44,585 nt of DNA from Thermovibrio sp. (GTDB lineage: Bacteria > Aquificota > Desulfurobacteriia > Desulfurobacteriales > Desulfurobacteriaceae), in the NCBI GenBank assembly GCA_003978105.1, contig QOAO01000007.1:1-44585 (forward strand), in the 5' to 3' direction. Shown one piece after another: positions 8,334-16,292 of the stretch; position 1 is the first letter of the stretch; every line of letters begins with the position of its first letter. The position numbers and the translations under genes are program-made. A model generated the notes under the pieces. It was given only the letters and a program-made list of their open reading frames with translations. It did no database searches and was not told the origin of the DNA.

Positions 8334-8354
8334 TCCGCTGCCCGCTACATTTTC

Positions 8355-8369
8355 GGCGTTAAAAACGCC
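8355..8369 (+). promoter_or_regulatory. Hairpin in the rplM leader, possible L13 autoregulatory site
   Basis: GGCGTT (8355-8360) pairs with AACGCC (8364-8369) around an AAA loop, just ahead of the rplM ribosome site (GGAGGAAA at 8377). L13 regulates its own operon through a short leader hairpin in other bacteria, so this may be the same. I cannot test the match to the known leader model. Confidence 0.4.
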
Positions 8370-8387
8370 ACTATCTGGAGGAAACAG

Positions 8388-8816
8388 ATGAAAACCTTCA
8401 TGCAAAGAAAGGAGGACGTACAGAGAGACTGGTACGTAGTAGATGCTACGGGAAAAACTCTGGGTCGTCTGGCTTCTGAAATTGCAAAGATTCTGATGGG
8501 TAAGCACAAACCTACCTACACTCCACACGTTGACGGTGGAGACTTTATTGTTGTTGTTAACGCTGAAAAGGTCTTTGTGACAGGAAAGAAGTTGGACAAA
8601 AAGGTCTACTACTGGCACACAGGATACCCTGGGGGACTTAAACAGGCAACGTTAAGGGAGCTCCTTCAGAAGAAACCAGAAGAAGTAATCAGGCTTGCAG
8701 TAAGGGGTATGCTTCCTAAGAACAAGCTCAGGGACAGGAGAATGAAAAGGCTGAAAGTTTACGCCGGTTCTGAACATCCACACAAAGCACAAAATCCTAA
8801 ACCCCTTGAGCTTTAA
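8388..8816 (+). CDS. rplM: 50S ribosomal protein L13
   Basis: 142 aa, standard length for L13. It carries the family patterns [19 protein letters not shown] (near 14-32), [10 protein letters not shown] and [22 protein letters not shown] near the C-terminus. The ATG follows GGAGGAAAC. First gene of the conserved rplM-rpsI operon, with 12 nt to rpsI. Confidence 0.98.
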   Translation: MKTFMQRKEDVQRDWYVVDATGKTLGRLASEIAKILMGKHKPTYTPHVDGGDFIVVVNAEKVFVTGKKLDKKVYYWHTGYPGGLKQATLRELLQKKPEEVIRLAVRGMLPKNKLRDRRMKRLKVYAGSEHPHKAQNPKPLEL

Positions 8817-8828
8817 TGGAGGAAAGTA

Positions 8829-9239
8829 ATGGCTGAAGTTAGATACTACGGAACAGGAAAGAGAAAAACTGCCATAGCAAGGGTTTGGCTGATACCAAAC
8901 GGCAGTGGAAAAATTACTGTAAGAATTTCCAAGAAAAAGGAAGTTCCTGCAGAGGAGTACTTTGGAAGGTTAGCTCTTCTCAAAATAATGCAGCAGCCCT
9001 TTGACGTAACGGGAACAAACGGGAGGTTTGACGTTCTCTGTACCCTAAAAGGGGGAGGAAAGTCTGCCCAGGCTGATGCCGTTAAGTACGGAATAGCGAA
9101 GGCTTTACTTGCATTTAATCCTGAACTCAGACCCACCCTTAAGAAGGCTGGATTCCTGACAAGGGATGCAAGAATAAAGGAGAGGAAGAAGTACGGTCAA
9201 AGGGGAGCCCGTGCAAGGTACCAGTGGTCAAAACGTTAA
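8829..9239 (+). CDS. rpsI: 30S ribosomal protein S9
   Basis: 136 aa with the N-terminal [16 protein letters not shown] signature, the central [19 protein letters not shown] block and the basic C-terminal tail ending in YQWSKR. The tail's Lys-Arg end reaches the ribosomal P site. Its 3' end overlaps the predicted argC start by 29 nt, an uncommon fusion of a ribosomal operon with arginine biosynthesis that implies co-expression. Confidence 0.98.
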   Translation: MAEVRYYGTGKRKTAIARVWLIPNGSGKITVRISKKKEVPAEEYFGRLALLKIMQQPFDVTGTNGRFDVLCTLKGGGKSAQADAVKYGIAKALLAFNPELRPTLKKAGFLTRDARIKERKKYGQRGARARYQWSKR

Positions 9240-10257
9240 GGTTGCTATTGTTGGAGCTTCTGGATATACGGGGGCGGAGCTCCTTCGCCTCCTTCTACAC
9301 CATACATTGGTTGAGGTTGTTTACGTAACGTCTCGTCAGTTTGAAGGAAAAGGACTAACAGAGGTCTTTCCTCACTTATCAGGAAGCTACTACGAAAATT
9401 TAGTTTTTGAAAGCTACAATCCCGACAGGTTCTTAGAAGTTGAGCTTGCCTTTTTATGTCTTCCCCACGGAGCCTCCTTTCCAATCGTCAAGGAGCTCTA
9501 CTACAGGAATCCTAAACTGAAAATAGTTGACTTCAGTGCAGACTTCAGGTTCAAAAATCCTGAAATTTACGAAAGAACGTACGGAGTTGAAAACTCTGCT
9601 AAAGAGCTCTTCTCAGATTCAGCTTACGGCTTACCAGAAATAAACAGGAGTGAAATACCAAAAAAGCGAATTGTTGCAAACCCCGGATGCTACCCTACAA
9701 GCATCATCTTAGGGCTCTATCCAGCAAAGATAAGGGAACTGATAGATACATCGTTTCCCGTTATTGCAGACAGTAAGTCGGGTGTTACAGGAGCAGGAAG
9801 AAAGGCAAATTTGAATCTACTGTTCTGTGAAGTTAACGAGTCGTTCAAGGCCTACTCTGTGGAAGGCCACAGGCATGCTCCAGAGGTAAAGGAAAAGTTG
9901 GACCTCCCACTCTTTAGGTTCACTCCCCATTTGGTACCTATGAACAGAGGGATTCTCTCGACTGTGTACTTTAAAACTGGTGCTAAGAAGGAGGAGCTCC
10001 AGGAAATTTACAGGGAAGTTTACAAAAACGAATACTTTGTTAGAGTTAGAAGTACTCCTCCAAAAACCTCTGATGTCTCCGGAACCAACTTCTGCGACAT
10101 CTACATAACGAAGGACGAATCAAACGGGTTAGCCGTTGTTGTTTCGGTCATCGATAACATAGGAAAGGGAGCATCTGGACAGGCCGTTCAAAATATGAAT
10201 CTGCTCCTTGGAGTTCCGGAAAATACCGGATTAAAACTGTTTAGCAGTTGGATATAA
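9211..10257 (+). CDS. argC: N-acetyl-gamma-glutamyl-phosphate reductase
   Basis: 348 aa, NADPH-dependent third step of arginine synthesis. The Rossmann motif [18 protein letters not shown] (11-28) and the active-site cysteine Cys160 in ANPGCYPTS are clear. The [10 protein letters not shown] region supplies the conserved histidine. The frame has only GTG 9211 as a sensible start; it is preceded by GGGGAG and overlaps rpsI by 29 nt. No other arginine gene lies nearby, although carB (33543-36764) feeds carbamoyl phosphate into the same pathway. Confidence 0.94.
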   Translation: MQGTSGQNVKVAIVGASGYTGAELLRLLLHHTLVEVVYVTSRQFEGKGLTEVFPHLSGSYYENLVFESYNPDRFLEVELAFLCLPHGASFPIVKELYYRNPKLKIVDFSADFRFKNPEIYERTYGVENSAKELFSDSAYGLPEINRSEIPKKRIVANPGCYPTSIILGLYPAKIRELIDTSFPVIADSKSGVTGAGRKANLNLLFCEVNESFKAYSVEGHRHAPEVKEKLDLPLFRFTPHLVPMNRGILSTVYFKTGAKKEELQEIYREVYKNEYFVRVRSTPPKTSDVSGTNFCDIYITKDESNGLAVVVSVIDNIGKGASGQAVQNMNLLLGVPENTGLKLFSSWI

Positions 10258-10264
10258 CAAAGGA

Positions 10265-10286
10265 AAAAACTCCCCCTTAGGGGAGG
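10265..10286 (-). terminator. Intrinsic terminator of leuA (also argC end)
   Basis: CTCCCC (10270-10275) pairs with GGGGAG (10280-10285) around a 4-nt loop. The adjacent A-run 10264-10269 becomes a U-run on minus-strand RNA, so it mainly terminates leuA. It may also slow read-through from argC. Confidence 0.65.
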
Positions 10287-10290
10287 AAGA

Positions 10291-11835
10291 TTAAATTCCT
10301 TTCTTTTTACTCTTTCTCTTTTCGAGTCTATTCAAAGCCTCTAAAAAAGCTAAGGCTGATGCTCTGACAATGTCAGGGTCTACTCCTCTTCCGCTGACTC
10401 TAAATCCGTTTGACTCTATTGTTACATAGACCTCTGCCTGAGCGTCGGTTCCTGCAGTGAGAGCCCTTATCTTAAAGTCCTTAAGCTGAATGTCCTCTCC
10501 CAATCCCAAGGCGTTTCTTATTGCCCTGTAGGTTGCATCAACGGGGCCGTTCCCTACGGCAATACCCAACTTTTCACCTTCAGGGGTTCCAATTTTTACC
10601 GTTGCCGATGGTATTATTCCCTCTCCGCTGACGGCCTGGTTGTATAAGAGTTCGTACGTTCTCTCTCCTGCTCCTTCCAAACCTTCTATGAGGAGCTCTA
10701 TATCAATGTCGTAAATCTCCTTCTTCCTTGAGGCAAGTTCCTTAAACTTCTTGAAGGCCTCCTCAAACTGCTCCTCCGATAGTTCAACTCCCATCTCCTC
10801 CAACTTCTTCCTGAATGCGTGTCTTCCTGAGTGTTTTCCCAAGACAATCTTTGACTCCTTAAGTCCGATATCCTCAGGTTTCATTATCTCGTACGTTTCA
10901 GGGCAGGCAAGTACACCGTGCTGGTGAATTCCAGACTCGTGTGCAAAGGCATTATCCCCTACAACTGGCTTCGTCTTTGAAATAAGAACACCGGTCAACC
11001 TGCTTACAAGTTGAGACGTCCTGTATATCTGTTTTGTGTCAATGTCTGTGTAGACGGAAAAGCGGTCGGAGCGAACCTTCACTGCCATAACAACTTCCTC
11101 TAAGGCAGCATTTCCAGCCCTCTCCCCAAGGCCGTTGATAGTACACTCAACCTGACGGGCTCCTGCCATAACTGCCATGAGGGAGTTGGCTGTTGCAAGT
11201 CCTAAGTCGTTGTGGCAGTGGACGCTTATTATTGCTCTATCAACGTTTTTAACGTTTTCCCTAATCGATAAAATCTTCTCGTACCACTCATCTGGAACAG
11301 CATAACCTACAGTGTCAGGAATGTTAACAACGTCAGCTCCAGCTTCTATAACTGCCTCGATTACCTCGTAAAGGTACTTTAAATCTGTTCTACCGGCATC
11401 CTCTGCCGAAAATTCAACCTCTGCCTTTTCACCCATTATCTCCCTGGCAAACTTAACTGCCCAGACAGCCCTTTTTAAGGCCTTTTCCCTTGAAATTTTC
11501 AGCTTGTACTTAAGGTGAATATCGGAGGTAGCTATGAAGGTGTGAATTCTCACCCTGTTTCCTTCCTTTAGAGCCTCCCATGCAGTCCTTATATCCTCTT
11601 CCCTTGCCCTTGCAAGTGAACAGACGGTGGAGTTTCTAACCTCCTTAGCTATTCTCTTTATTGCTTCAAAGTCGGCAGGAGAGCTTATGGCAAATCCAGC
11701 TTCAATTACATCTACCCCCAACCTCTCAAGCTGTTTTGCTATTTGAACCTTTTCATCTACCGTTAGGTTTACTCCGGGAGTTTGCTCTCCGTCCCTGAGT
11801 GTTGTATCGAATATGTAAAGCTTTTCCTTTTCCAA
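10291..11835 (-). CDS. leuA: 2-isopropylmalate synthase
   Basis: 514 aa, full-length LeuA, condensing acetyl-CoA and 2-ketoisovalerate in the first committed step of leucine synthesis. The catalytic TIM barrel starts with FDTTLRDGEQTPG (9-21). HCHNDLGLATANSL supplies metal-binding His residues and NGLGERAGNAALEE is the second signature. The C-terminal regulatory domain (about 390-505) is present, with TAGTDAQAEVYV. Homocitrate or citramalate synthase are less likely given the long regulatory domain and overall match. The start is TTG 11835, 5 nt after GGAGG. A 17-bp palindrome lies just upstream. Confidence 0.93.
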   Translation of the reverse strand: MEKEKLYIFDTTLRDGEQTPGVNLTVDEKVQIAKQLERLGVDVIEAGFAISSPADFEAIKRIAKEVRNSTVCSLARAREEDIRTAWEALKEGNRVRIHTFIATSDIHLKYKLKISREKALKRAVWAVKFAREIMGEKAEVEFSAEDAGRTDLKYLYEVIEAVIEAGADVVNIPDTVGYAVPDEWYEKILSIRENVKNVDRAIISVHCHNDLGLATANSLMAVMAGARQVECTINGLGERAGNAALEEVVMAVKVRSDRFSVYTDIDTKQIYRTSQLVSRLTGVLISKTKPVVGDNAFAHESGIHQHGVLACPETYEIMKPEDIGLKESKIVLGKHSGRHAFRKKLEEMGVELSEEQFEEAFKKFKELASRKKEIYDIDIELLIEGLEGAGERTYELLYNQAVSGEGIIPSATVKIGTPEGEKLGIAVGNGPVDATYRAIRNALGLGEDIQLKDFKIRALTAGTDAQAEVYVTIESNGFRVSGRGVDPDIVRASALAFLEALNRLEKRKSKKKGI

Positions 11836-11848
11836 TCTTCCCTCCTAA

Positions 11849-11865
11849 TTGCAAATTATTTGCAA
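11849..11865. promoter_or_regulatory. Candidate operator upstream of leuA
   Basis: Perfect palindrome TTGCAAATTATTTGCAA (8-bp arms, 1-nt centre), equally readable as TTGCAA-N5-TTGCAA. It lies 4 nt upstream of the leuA ribosome site, in the short gap between the rhomboid gene and leuA. The geometry resembles Fur-family-type operators, but the regulator is unknown. Confidence 0.5.
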
Positions 11866-11878
11866 CTATCTTAAAATT

Positions 11879-11896
11879 ATTCCCCTAAAGGGGAAT
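11879..11896 (-). terminator. Weak terminator/attenuator hairpin at the end of the rhomboid gene
   Basis: ATTCCCC (11879-11885) pairs with GGGGAAT (11890-11896) around a TAAA loop. It overlaps the stop codon of the rhomboid gene and is followed on the minus strand by a short U-rich stretch. It may separate leuA expression from the upstream pnp operon. Confidence 0.5.
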
Positions 11897-12583
11897 TTCA
11901 AACTCTTCATCTTTTCTCTTTCTGTAAAGTATCTTAACGAGGATTATCCCCGTTATGAAACCACCTATGTGGGCAAACCAGGCAACTCCCCCCATGGATA
12001 GGTGGTTGACAGAAATAAGGGCACTCATGAACTGCATCAAAAACCAGATACCTATCCAGAGGGAGGCAGGAAGAACAATCACATCTATAAAAAAGAAAAT
12101 GAAGATTAATGTAAGTATCTGTGCTCTCGGAAACATAACTGCATAGGCCCCCAAAACGCCACTTATTGCTCCAGAAGCCCCTATAAGGGGAATGTCAGAG
12201 TTTGGATAAACAAGTGACTGTATAATGGCTGCACTTATTCCACACAGGGTATAAAAAATAAAGTACTTTAACTTTCCCAACCTGTCCTCAACGTTGTCCC
12301 CAAATACCCACAGAAAGAGCATGTTTCCAAAGATGTGAAGGAATCCCCCGTGAAGGTACTGGTAAGAAATTAAGCTTCCGTAGGGTGTTAACGGGTCGGG
12401 AGGAGGAATATCAACTCCGTGCATTACCTCAAATGGGATAACTGCAAACATTCTTACAAAAACTTCCCTTATATTGGGAGGAAGGAGAATTTCGTAGAGG
12501 AATACAATTGAACATGCAACTATTATAAGAATGGTAATAACGGGAGTTGAACGGCTTGGGTTAAAGTCCTTTATAGGTATCAA
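11885..12583 (-). CDS. Rhomboid-family intramembrane serine protease
   Basis: 232 aa with about six to seven membrane helices. The catalytic serine lies in GASGAISGVLGAY (about residues 136-148), and the partner histidine in the HIGGFITG helix (about 205-212). The rhomboid pattern YQYLHGGFLHIFGNMLFLWVFGDNVED is present around 73-99. It cleaves transmembrane substrates in the inner membrane; targets are unknown. The TTG start is preceded by GGAGG and follows dut after 9 nt. The glycine-rich C-terminus of the octaheme cytochrome could be a substrate of a rhomboid relative, but this looks like an ordinary rhomboid rather than a rhombosortase. Confidence 0.9.
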   Translation of the reverse strand: MIPIKDFNPSRSTPVITILIIVACSIVFLYEILLPPNIREVFVRMFAVIPFEVMHGVDIPPPDPLTPYGSLISYQYLHGGFLHIFGNMLFLWVFGDNVEDRLGKLKYFIFYTLCGISAAIIQSLVYPNSDIPLIGASGAISGVLGAYAVMFPRAQILTLIFIFFFIDVIVLPASLWIGIWFLMQFMSALISVNHLSMGGVAWFAHIGGFITGIILVKILYRKRKDEEFEIPL

Positions 12584-12592
12584 CCAATCCTC

Positions 12593-13447
12593 CTATCCGG
12601 TACTTCCAAAACCTCCCTCTCCCCTTAGTGTTTTCTCGAGGGACTCCACCTCCTCTGCTTCAAGAGGGAAAAACCTCCTTGGAATGAGCTGAACGGCCCG
12701 CCAAGGGAGTTCTGGCACTTCCTTTTCAGGATTAACCTTTACAAGGGGGACCTTTATCGTTCCCCTGTACGTCATATCTATTATTCCAACGGAGTTTGCA
12801 AGGATAAAACCGCTCTTATAGATGGAGGAGCGGGGAACGAGGTCAAAGTAATATCCCGGCGGAGGGGAAACTCTTACTCCTGTATCAAAAAAGTAAACGT
12901 TTCCTTCAACCTTTAACAGCTTTATCAGATATAGGTCAAATCCACTATCCGAAATTCTCTTTTTAAACGGAGGGAGAGCTCCCTCCTCAAGGGAAAACTT
13001 AAATGAGGTTCTTTCCCACTTTTCTCCGGTCAAAAACTTTAGAAACCTTTCAAAGAAGTACTCAGAACGCTCCTCCGTCTCCTCATCGTAGAATAGGTGA
13101 ATTAGAAGGTTGGCACTTTCTCCCGTTACGAAGAACCCGTCTTCTGTTTCCAAAAGAGAGAAGTCGCTTAAAAGGGAAAGGAGCTCCTCCTCAACCTTTT
13201 CGATTTTTGGGATAAAAACTGTCCTGTTTCCCCAAATGCCGGATGATTCAAAAACTCCCCTTAAAAAGTTGATATCAACGGAAAAGTTCCTCGGAATTTC
13301 CTCAACTTCAAGCAAAAATTCCTTCTTTGACCTTCTTAACCTGCTTTTAAGTAGAGAGTGGAGTTTAACTGCAACGTCTAAAAATTTCTCACTGAACTTA
13401 ATTTCTCTACCTTTAGAGAGAACCCAGCCTGCTGCCCAGTTACTCAT
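12593..13447 (-). CDS. dut: dUTPase with an extra N-terminal LAGLIDADG/WhiA-like domain
   Basis: 284 aa. The C-terminal ~120 residues hold all five trimeric dUTPase motifs in order: DSGFDL (167-172), PRSS (205-208), NSVGIIDMTYRG (218-229, catalytic Asp224), RAVQLI (250-255) and RGEGGFGSTG (275-284). It should hydrolyse dUTP to dUMP. Ordinary dUTPases are about 150 aa; here 160 residues precede motif 1. Within them, NFLRGVFESSG (60-70), then a helix-rich EELLSLLSDF and a GFFVTGE strand, resemble one LAGLIDADG repeat as in WhiA. I chose ATG 13447, which overlaps the pnp stop by 8 nt, over an upstream start inside pnp. The fold assignment of the N-domain is inference. Confidence 0.88.
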   Translation of the reverse strand: MSNWAAGWVLSKGREIKFSEKFLDVAVKLHSLLKSRLRRSKKEFLLEVEEIPRNFSVDINFLRGVFESSGIWGNRTVFIPKIEKVEEELLSLLSDFSLLETEDGFFVTGESANLLIHLFYDEETEERSEYFFERFLKFLTGEKWERTSFKFSLEEGALPPFKKRISDSGFDLYLIKLLKVEGNVYFFDTGVRVSPPPGYYFDLVPRSSIYKSGFILANSVGIIDMTYRGTIKVPLVKVNPEKEVPELPWRAVQLIPRRFFPLEAEEVESLEKTLRGEGGFGSTG

Positions 13448-15578
13448 CCTTCCTCTCCGGCTCTGAGTAGAATCCACCCTGTTCCCTGAGCTTTCTCTCC
13501 TCATCGGGAGTTACGTCTATCCTGCTCAGTTTTGGCCTTCCCATCTGGTCAAACTCAATAATCTTAACTGGAATAACGTCCGAAACCTTTATGTTTTCAA
13601 AGATGTTCTCCCTTACCTCCGGAGGAAGCTTTGATATGTGAATCAGTCCAATCTTACCAGGAGCAAGCTCAACAAAAGCCCCGTAGTTCTCAACCCTTGT
13701 AACCTTTCCTAAGTAGGTGTTTCCCACTTCTAAGTCCCTCGTAACGTCCTCAATCATCTTGAGGGCTTGAGCTGCAGCTTCCTCAGTCGGAGCCGAAACC
13801 AAGACTGTTCCGTCCTCCTTAATGGTTATCTTAACTCCGGCCTTGTCGATTATGGTCTTAATCGTCTTTCCTCCAGGACCTATTAAGTCCCTTGTTTTTT
13901 CAGGCTCTATGTATGTTGTAACAATTCTCGGAGCATAGGGAGAAACTTCTTCCCTCGGTCTGTTTATTACAGCGTCCATCTTGTCAAGTATGAAGAGCCT
14001 TCCCTCCCTTGCCTGTGCAAGGGCTTTTGAGAGAACCTCCCTTGAAATTCCCTTGACCTTTAGGTCCATTTGAATTGCAGTTACTCCCTTCCTCGTCCCT
14101 GCAACCTTAAAGTCCATATCCCCTAAGTGGTCTTCATCTCCCAAAATGTCTGAGAGAACTACAAACCTGTCTCCCTCCATGATTAATCCCATCGCAATTC
14201 CAGCAACCTGAGCCCTTACTGGAACACCTGCATCCATAAGTGAGAGGGAACCTCCACAGACTGTTGCCATTGAGGAGGAACCGTTTGACTCAAGGATATC
14301 TGAAACAACCCTGATGACGTAGGGAAACTCCTCTTCTGGAGGTATAACAGGTAAGAGAGCCCTTTCTGCAAGAGCTCCATGTCCAATCTCCCTCCTCCCA
14401 GGTCCCCTGAGAGGTGCTATCTCTCCAACACAGAATGGAGGAAAGTTGTAGTGGAGCATAAACCTCTTCTGCTCTTCCGGCATCAAACCTTCAACCAACT
14501 GGTACTCTTCCGGAGTTCCAAGTGTCGTTGTAACGAGAGCCTGAGTTTGTCCCCTTGTAAAGAGGGCTGAACCGTGGGCCCTTGGTAAAAGTCCTACCTC
14601 TATGGAAATCGGCCTTATTTCGTCTGGCTTTCTTCCATCGATTCTCACACCTCTTTCTAAAACCATCTTCCTCACAAATTCCTTCTCTGCTTCGTTAAAG
14701 GCTTCCTTTGCAAGCCCGTGGTCCTCTTCAGGAATGTTAAGCTCTATGAGCATCAACTCCTTAAGTTCTCTGAGCTTTTCTCTCCTCTCATGCTTGTCAG
14801 AAATTGTTATTATTGGCTCAATCCTCTCAAAAACCCAGTTCTTAATTTTTTCCCTCGTTGTCTCATCGAGAGAGGGAGCTATAAACTCGTACTTGGGTTT
14901 CCCTGCAAGATTCCTAAGTTCCTCCTGAGCCTTCGTTATCCTCTTTATCTCTTCGTGGGCAAAGAGAATCGCATCCAAAACTTCCTCTTCGGGAACTTCG
15001 TTTGCCCCCCCTTCAACCATAACAACTGCATCCTCAGTTCCAGAAACGACCAAGTTTATATCTGCCCTGTGAAGCTCCTCGTAGGAAGGATTTATCCTTA
15101 GTTCTCCATCAATTCTTGCAACTCTAACAGCTCCAACCGGCTTTTCGAAGGGAATTCGTGAGATGTGGAGTGCAGCGGAAGCACCGTTTATTGCAAGAAC
15201 AGAAGGGTCGTTCTCCTGGTCTGCAGAAATAACAAAGGCAATTACCTCAACGTCATTTCTAAAGCCTTTAGGAAAGATAGGCCTTATTGAACGGTCCGTA
15301 ACCCTTGCCTTTAGAATTTCCTCATCCGTAGGTTTTCCTTCTCTCTTTATAAATCCGCCAGGTATCTTACCTGCAGCGTAGGCCCTCTCTCTATATTCAA
15401 CCAACAGGGGAAAGAAGTCAACGTCCTCCCTCGGTTCATCACTCATTACTGCTGTAACTAAAACCATTGTATCCCCTTGAGAAACAACAACGGCCCCATC
15501 TGCCTGCTTAGCAACTTTTCCAGTTTGAAAACGTAAAGACCTACCACCAACCTCTATTGCAACTTCGGATACGGACAT
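13440..15578 (-). CDS. pnp: Polyribonucleotide nucleotidyltransferase (PNPase)
   Basis: 712 aa, normal length. It phosphorolytically degrades RNA from the 3' end. Two RNase PH domains (about 5-140 and 310-530) flank a helical domain. The second core includes GPGRREIGHGALAERAL and the catalytic region GDEDHLGDMDFKVAGT. The KH domain has GPGGKTIKTII (about 561-571) and is followed by an S1 domain (GNTYLGKVTRVENYGAFVEL) and a short acidic tail. The start ATG follows GGAGGTT. It is preceded by rpsO, the classic rpsO-pnp arrangement, with dut coupled downstream. Confidence 0.97.
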   Translation of the reverse strand: MSVSEVAIEVGGRSLRFQTGKVAKQADGAVVVSQGDTMVLVTAVMSDEPREDVDFFPLLVEYRERAYAAGKIPGGFIKREGKPTDEEILKARVTDRSIRPIFPKGFRNDVEVIAFVISADQENDPSVLAINGASAALHISRIPFEKPVGAVRVARIDGELRINPSYEELHRADINLVVSGTEDAVVMVEGGANEVPEEEVLDAILFAHEEIKRITKAQEELRNLAGKPKYEFIAPSLDETTREKIKNWVFERIEPIITISDKHERREKLRELKELMLIELNIPEEDHGLAKEAFNEAEKEFVRKMVLERGVRIDGRKPDEIRPISIEVGLLPRAHGSALFTRGQTQALVTTTLGTPEEYQLVEGLMPEEQKRFMLHYNFPPFCVGEIAPLRGPGRREIGHGALAERALLPVIPPEEEFPYVIRVVSDILESNGSSSMATVCGGSLSLMDAGVPVRAQVAGIAMGLIMEGDRFVVLSDILGDEDHLGDMDFKVAGTRKGVTAIQMDLKVKGISREVLSKALAQAREGRLFILDKMDAVINRPREEVSPYAPRIVTTYIEPEKTRDLIGPGGKTIKTIIDKAGVKITIKEDGTVLVSAPTEEAAAQALKMIEDVTRDLEVGNTYLGKVTRVENYGAFVELAPGKIGLIHISKLPPEVRENIFENIKVSDVIPVKIIEFDQMGRPKLSRIDVTPDEERKLREQGGFYSEPERKDE

Positions 15579-15663
15579 AAGTAACCTCCAAATATTTTTG
15601 ATTTATTTAAAATTTAACTACGAAATAATATCAAAGGAAGGAGGGAAGACGGGAAGGAGGGAA

Positions 15664-15684
15664 GGGGGAGAAAGGAGCTCCCCC
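15664..15684 (-). promoter_or_regulatory. Hairpin between rpsO and pnp (processing or attenuation)
   Basis: GGGGGAG (15664-15670) pairs with CTCCCCC (15678-15684) with a 7-nt loop, 3 nt after the rpsO stop. No U-run follows on the minus strand. A processing site or 3'-stabilising stem, like the RNase III site between rpsO and pnp in E. coli, fits better than a strong terminator. The rest of the 109-nt gap is a C/T-rich stretch and the pnp ribosome site. Confidence 0.55.
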
Positions 15685-15687
15685 AAA

Positions 15688-15957
15688 TTACTTTCTGAGA
15701 CCAAGTTTGAGAACGATGTTCTGATACCTGTTAAAGTCCTTTTCCTTTAGATACTTAAGGAGCTTTTTCCTTCTACCTACGAGCCTCTGGAGAGCTCTTT
15801 TGTTGTAGTTGTCGTGCTTGTTCTCCTGAAAGTGCCTTGTTAGGTTCTTAATTCTCTCTGTCAAAATAGCAATTTGTACCTCTGGAGAACCTGTGTCCTT
15901 GTCGTGAAATCCGTACTTCTTAACAATCTCCTCTACTACATCCTTGTCTATCGGCAT
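15688..15957 (-). CDS. rpsO: 30S ribosomal protein S15
   Basis: 89 aa, exact length of S15. The family patterns DTGSPEVQIAILTERIKNLTRHF (21-43) and RALQRLVGRRKKLLKYLK (53-70) are intact. It binds the three-way junction of 16S rRNA helices 20-22. The ATG is preceded by TAGGAGG. First gene of the minus-strand run rpsO-pnp-dut-rhomboid-leuA. Confidence 0.98.
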   Translation of the reverse strand: MPIDKDVVEEIVKKYGFHDKDTGSPEVQIAILTERIKNLTRHFQENKHDNYNKRALQRLVGRRKKLLKYLKEKDFNRYQNIVLKLGLRK

Positions 15958-16233
15958 ACCTACCTCCTATTTCGTTTCACCGGTGGCAAAAGGCAAGAGG
16001 AAATTTATCAATCTTTTTTTAAATTGTAAAGGGAATTGAAGAAGTTGTTAAAACAAAAATAAATAAAGTCAATCGTAAGATCCAAGTATCTTATTCATTG
16101 TACTGCATGATAAAGAAATGCACTAAGTCTTTAAATCACTACTACTCAGTTTCTTATTTCCTATTACTAACATAAAGAATATTTTATATATAGATTACTT
16201 AATTATATGAGATTTTATTCAATTTATAAAAAT
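15958..16233. other. AT-rich divergent intergenic region
   Basis: Between rpsO and the hydrogenase operon (335 nt in all, 15958-16292). Apart from the rpsO promoter (16023-16051) and hydrogenase promoter (16234-16262) I see no gene or strong hairpin. The middle (about 16060-16230) is strongly AT-rich with several TATA-like stretches. The short rpsO leader contains a CACCGGTG palindrome that could be part of an S15-binding structure. Confidence 0.5.
16023..16051 (-). promoter_or_regulatory. Promoter for the rpsO-pnp operon
   Basis: Minus-strand TTAACA (16051-16046), 17-nt spacer, TACAAT (16028-16023). It leaves a leader of about 60 nt before the rpsO ATG. Confidence 0.6.
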
Positions 16234-16262
16234 TTGACTAAATAAAACTGTTTTTTTATACT
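16234..16262 (+). promoter_or_regulatory. Sigma70-type promoter of the hydrogenase operon
   Basis: TTGACT (16234-16239), 17-nt spacer, TATACT (16257-16262), then about 30 nt to the GTG start of hydB at 16293. This is the only strong promoter I see for the whole 9.5-kb operon. Confidence 0.7.
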
Positions 16263-16292
16263 TCCACATATATCTCTTAAAGGGGGATAGAA

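Noticed and set aside
11885..12583. Rhomboid as a dedicated rhombosortase for the cytochrome's C-terminal tail.
   Set aside because: Gene context and motifs are those of an ordinary rhomboid. There is no link beyond being in the same window.
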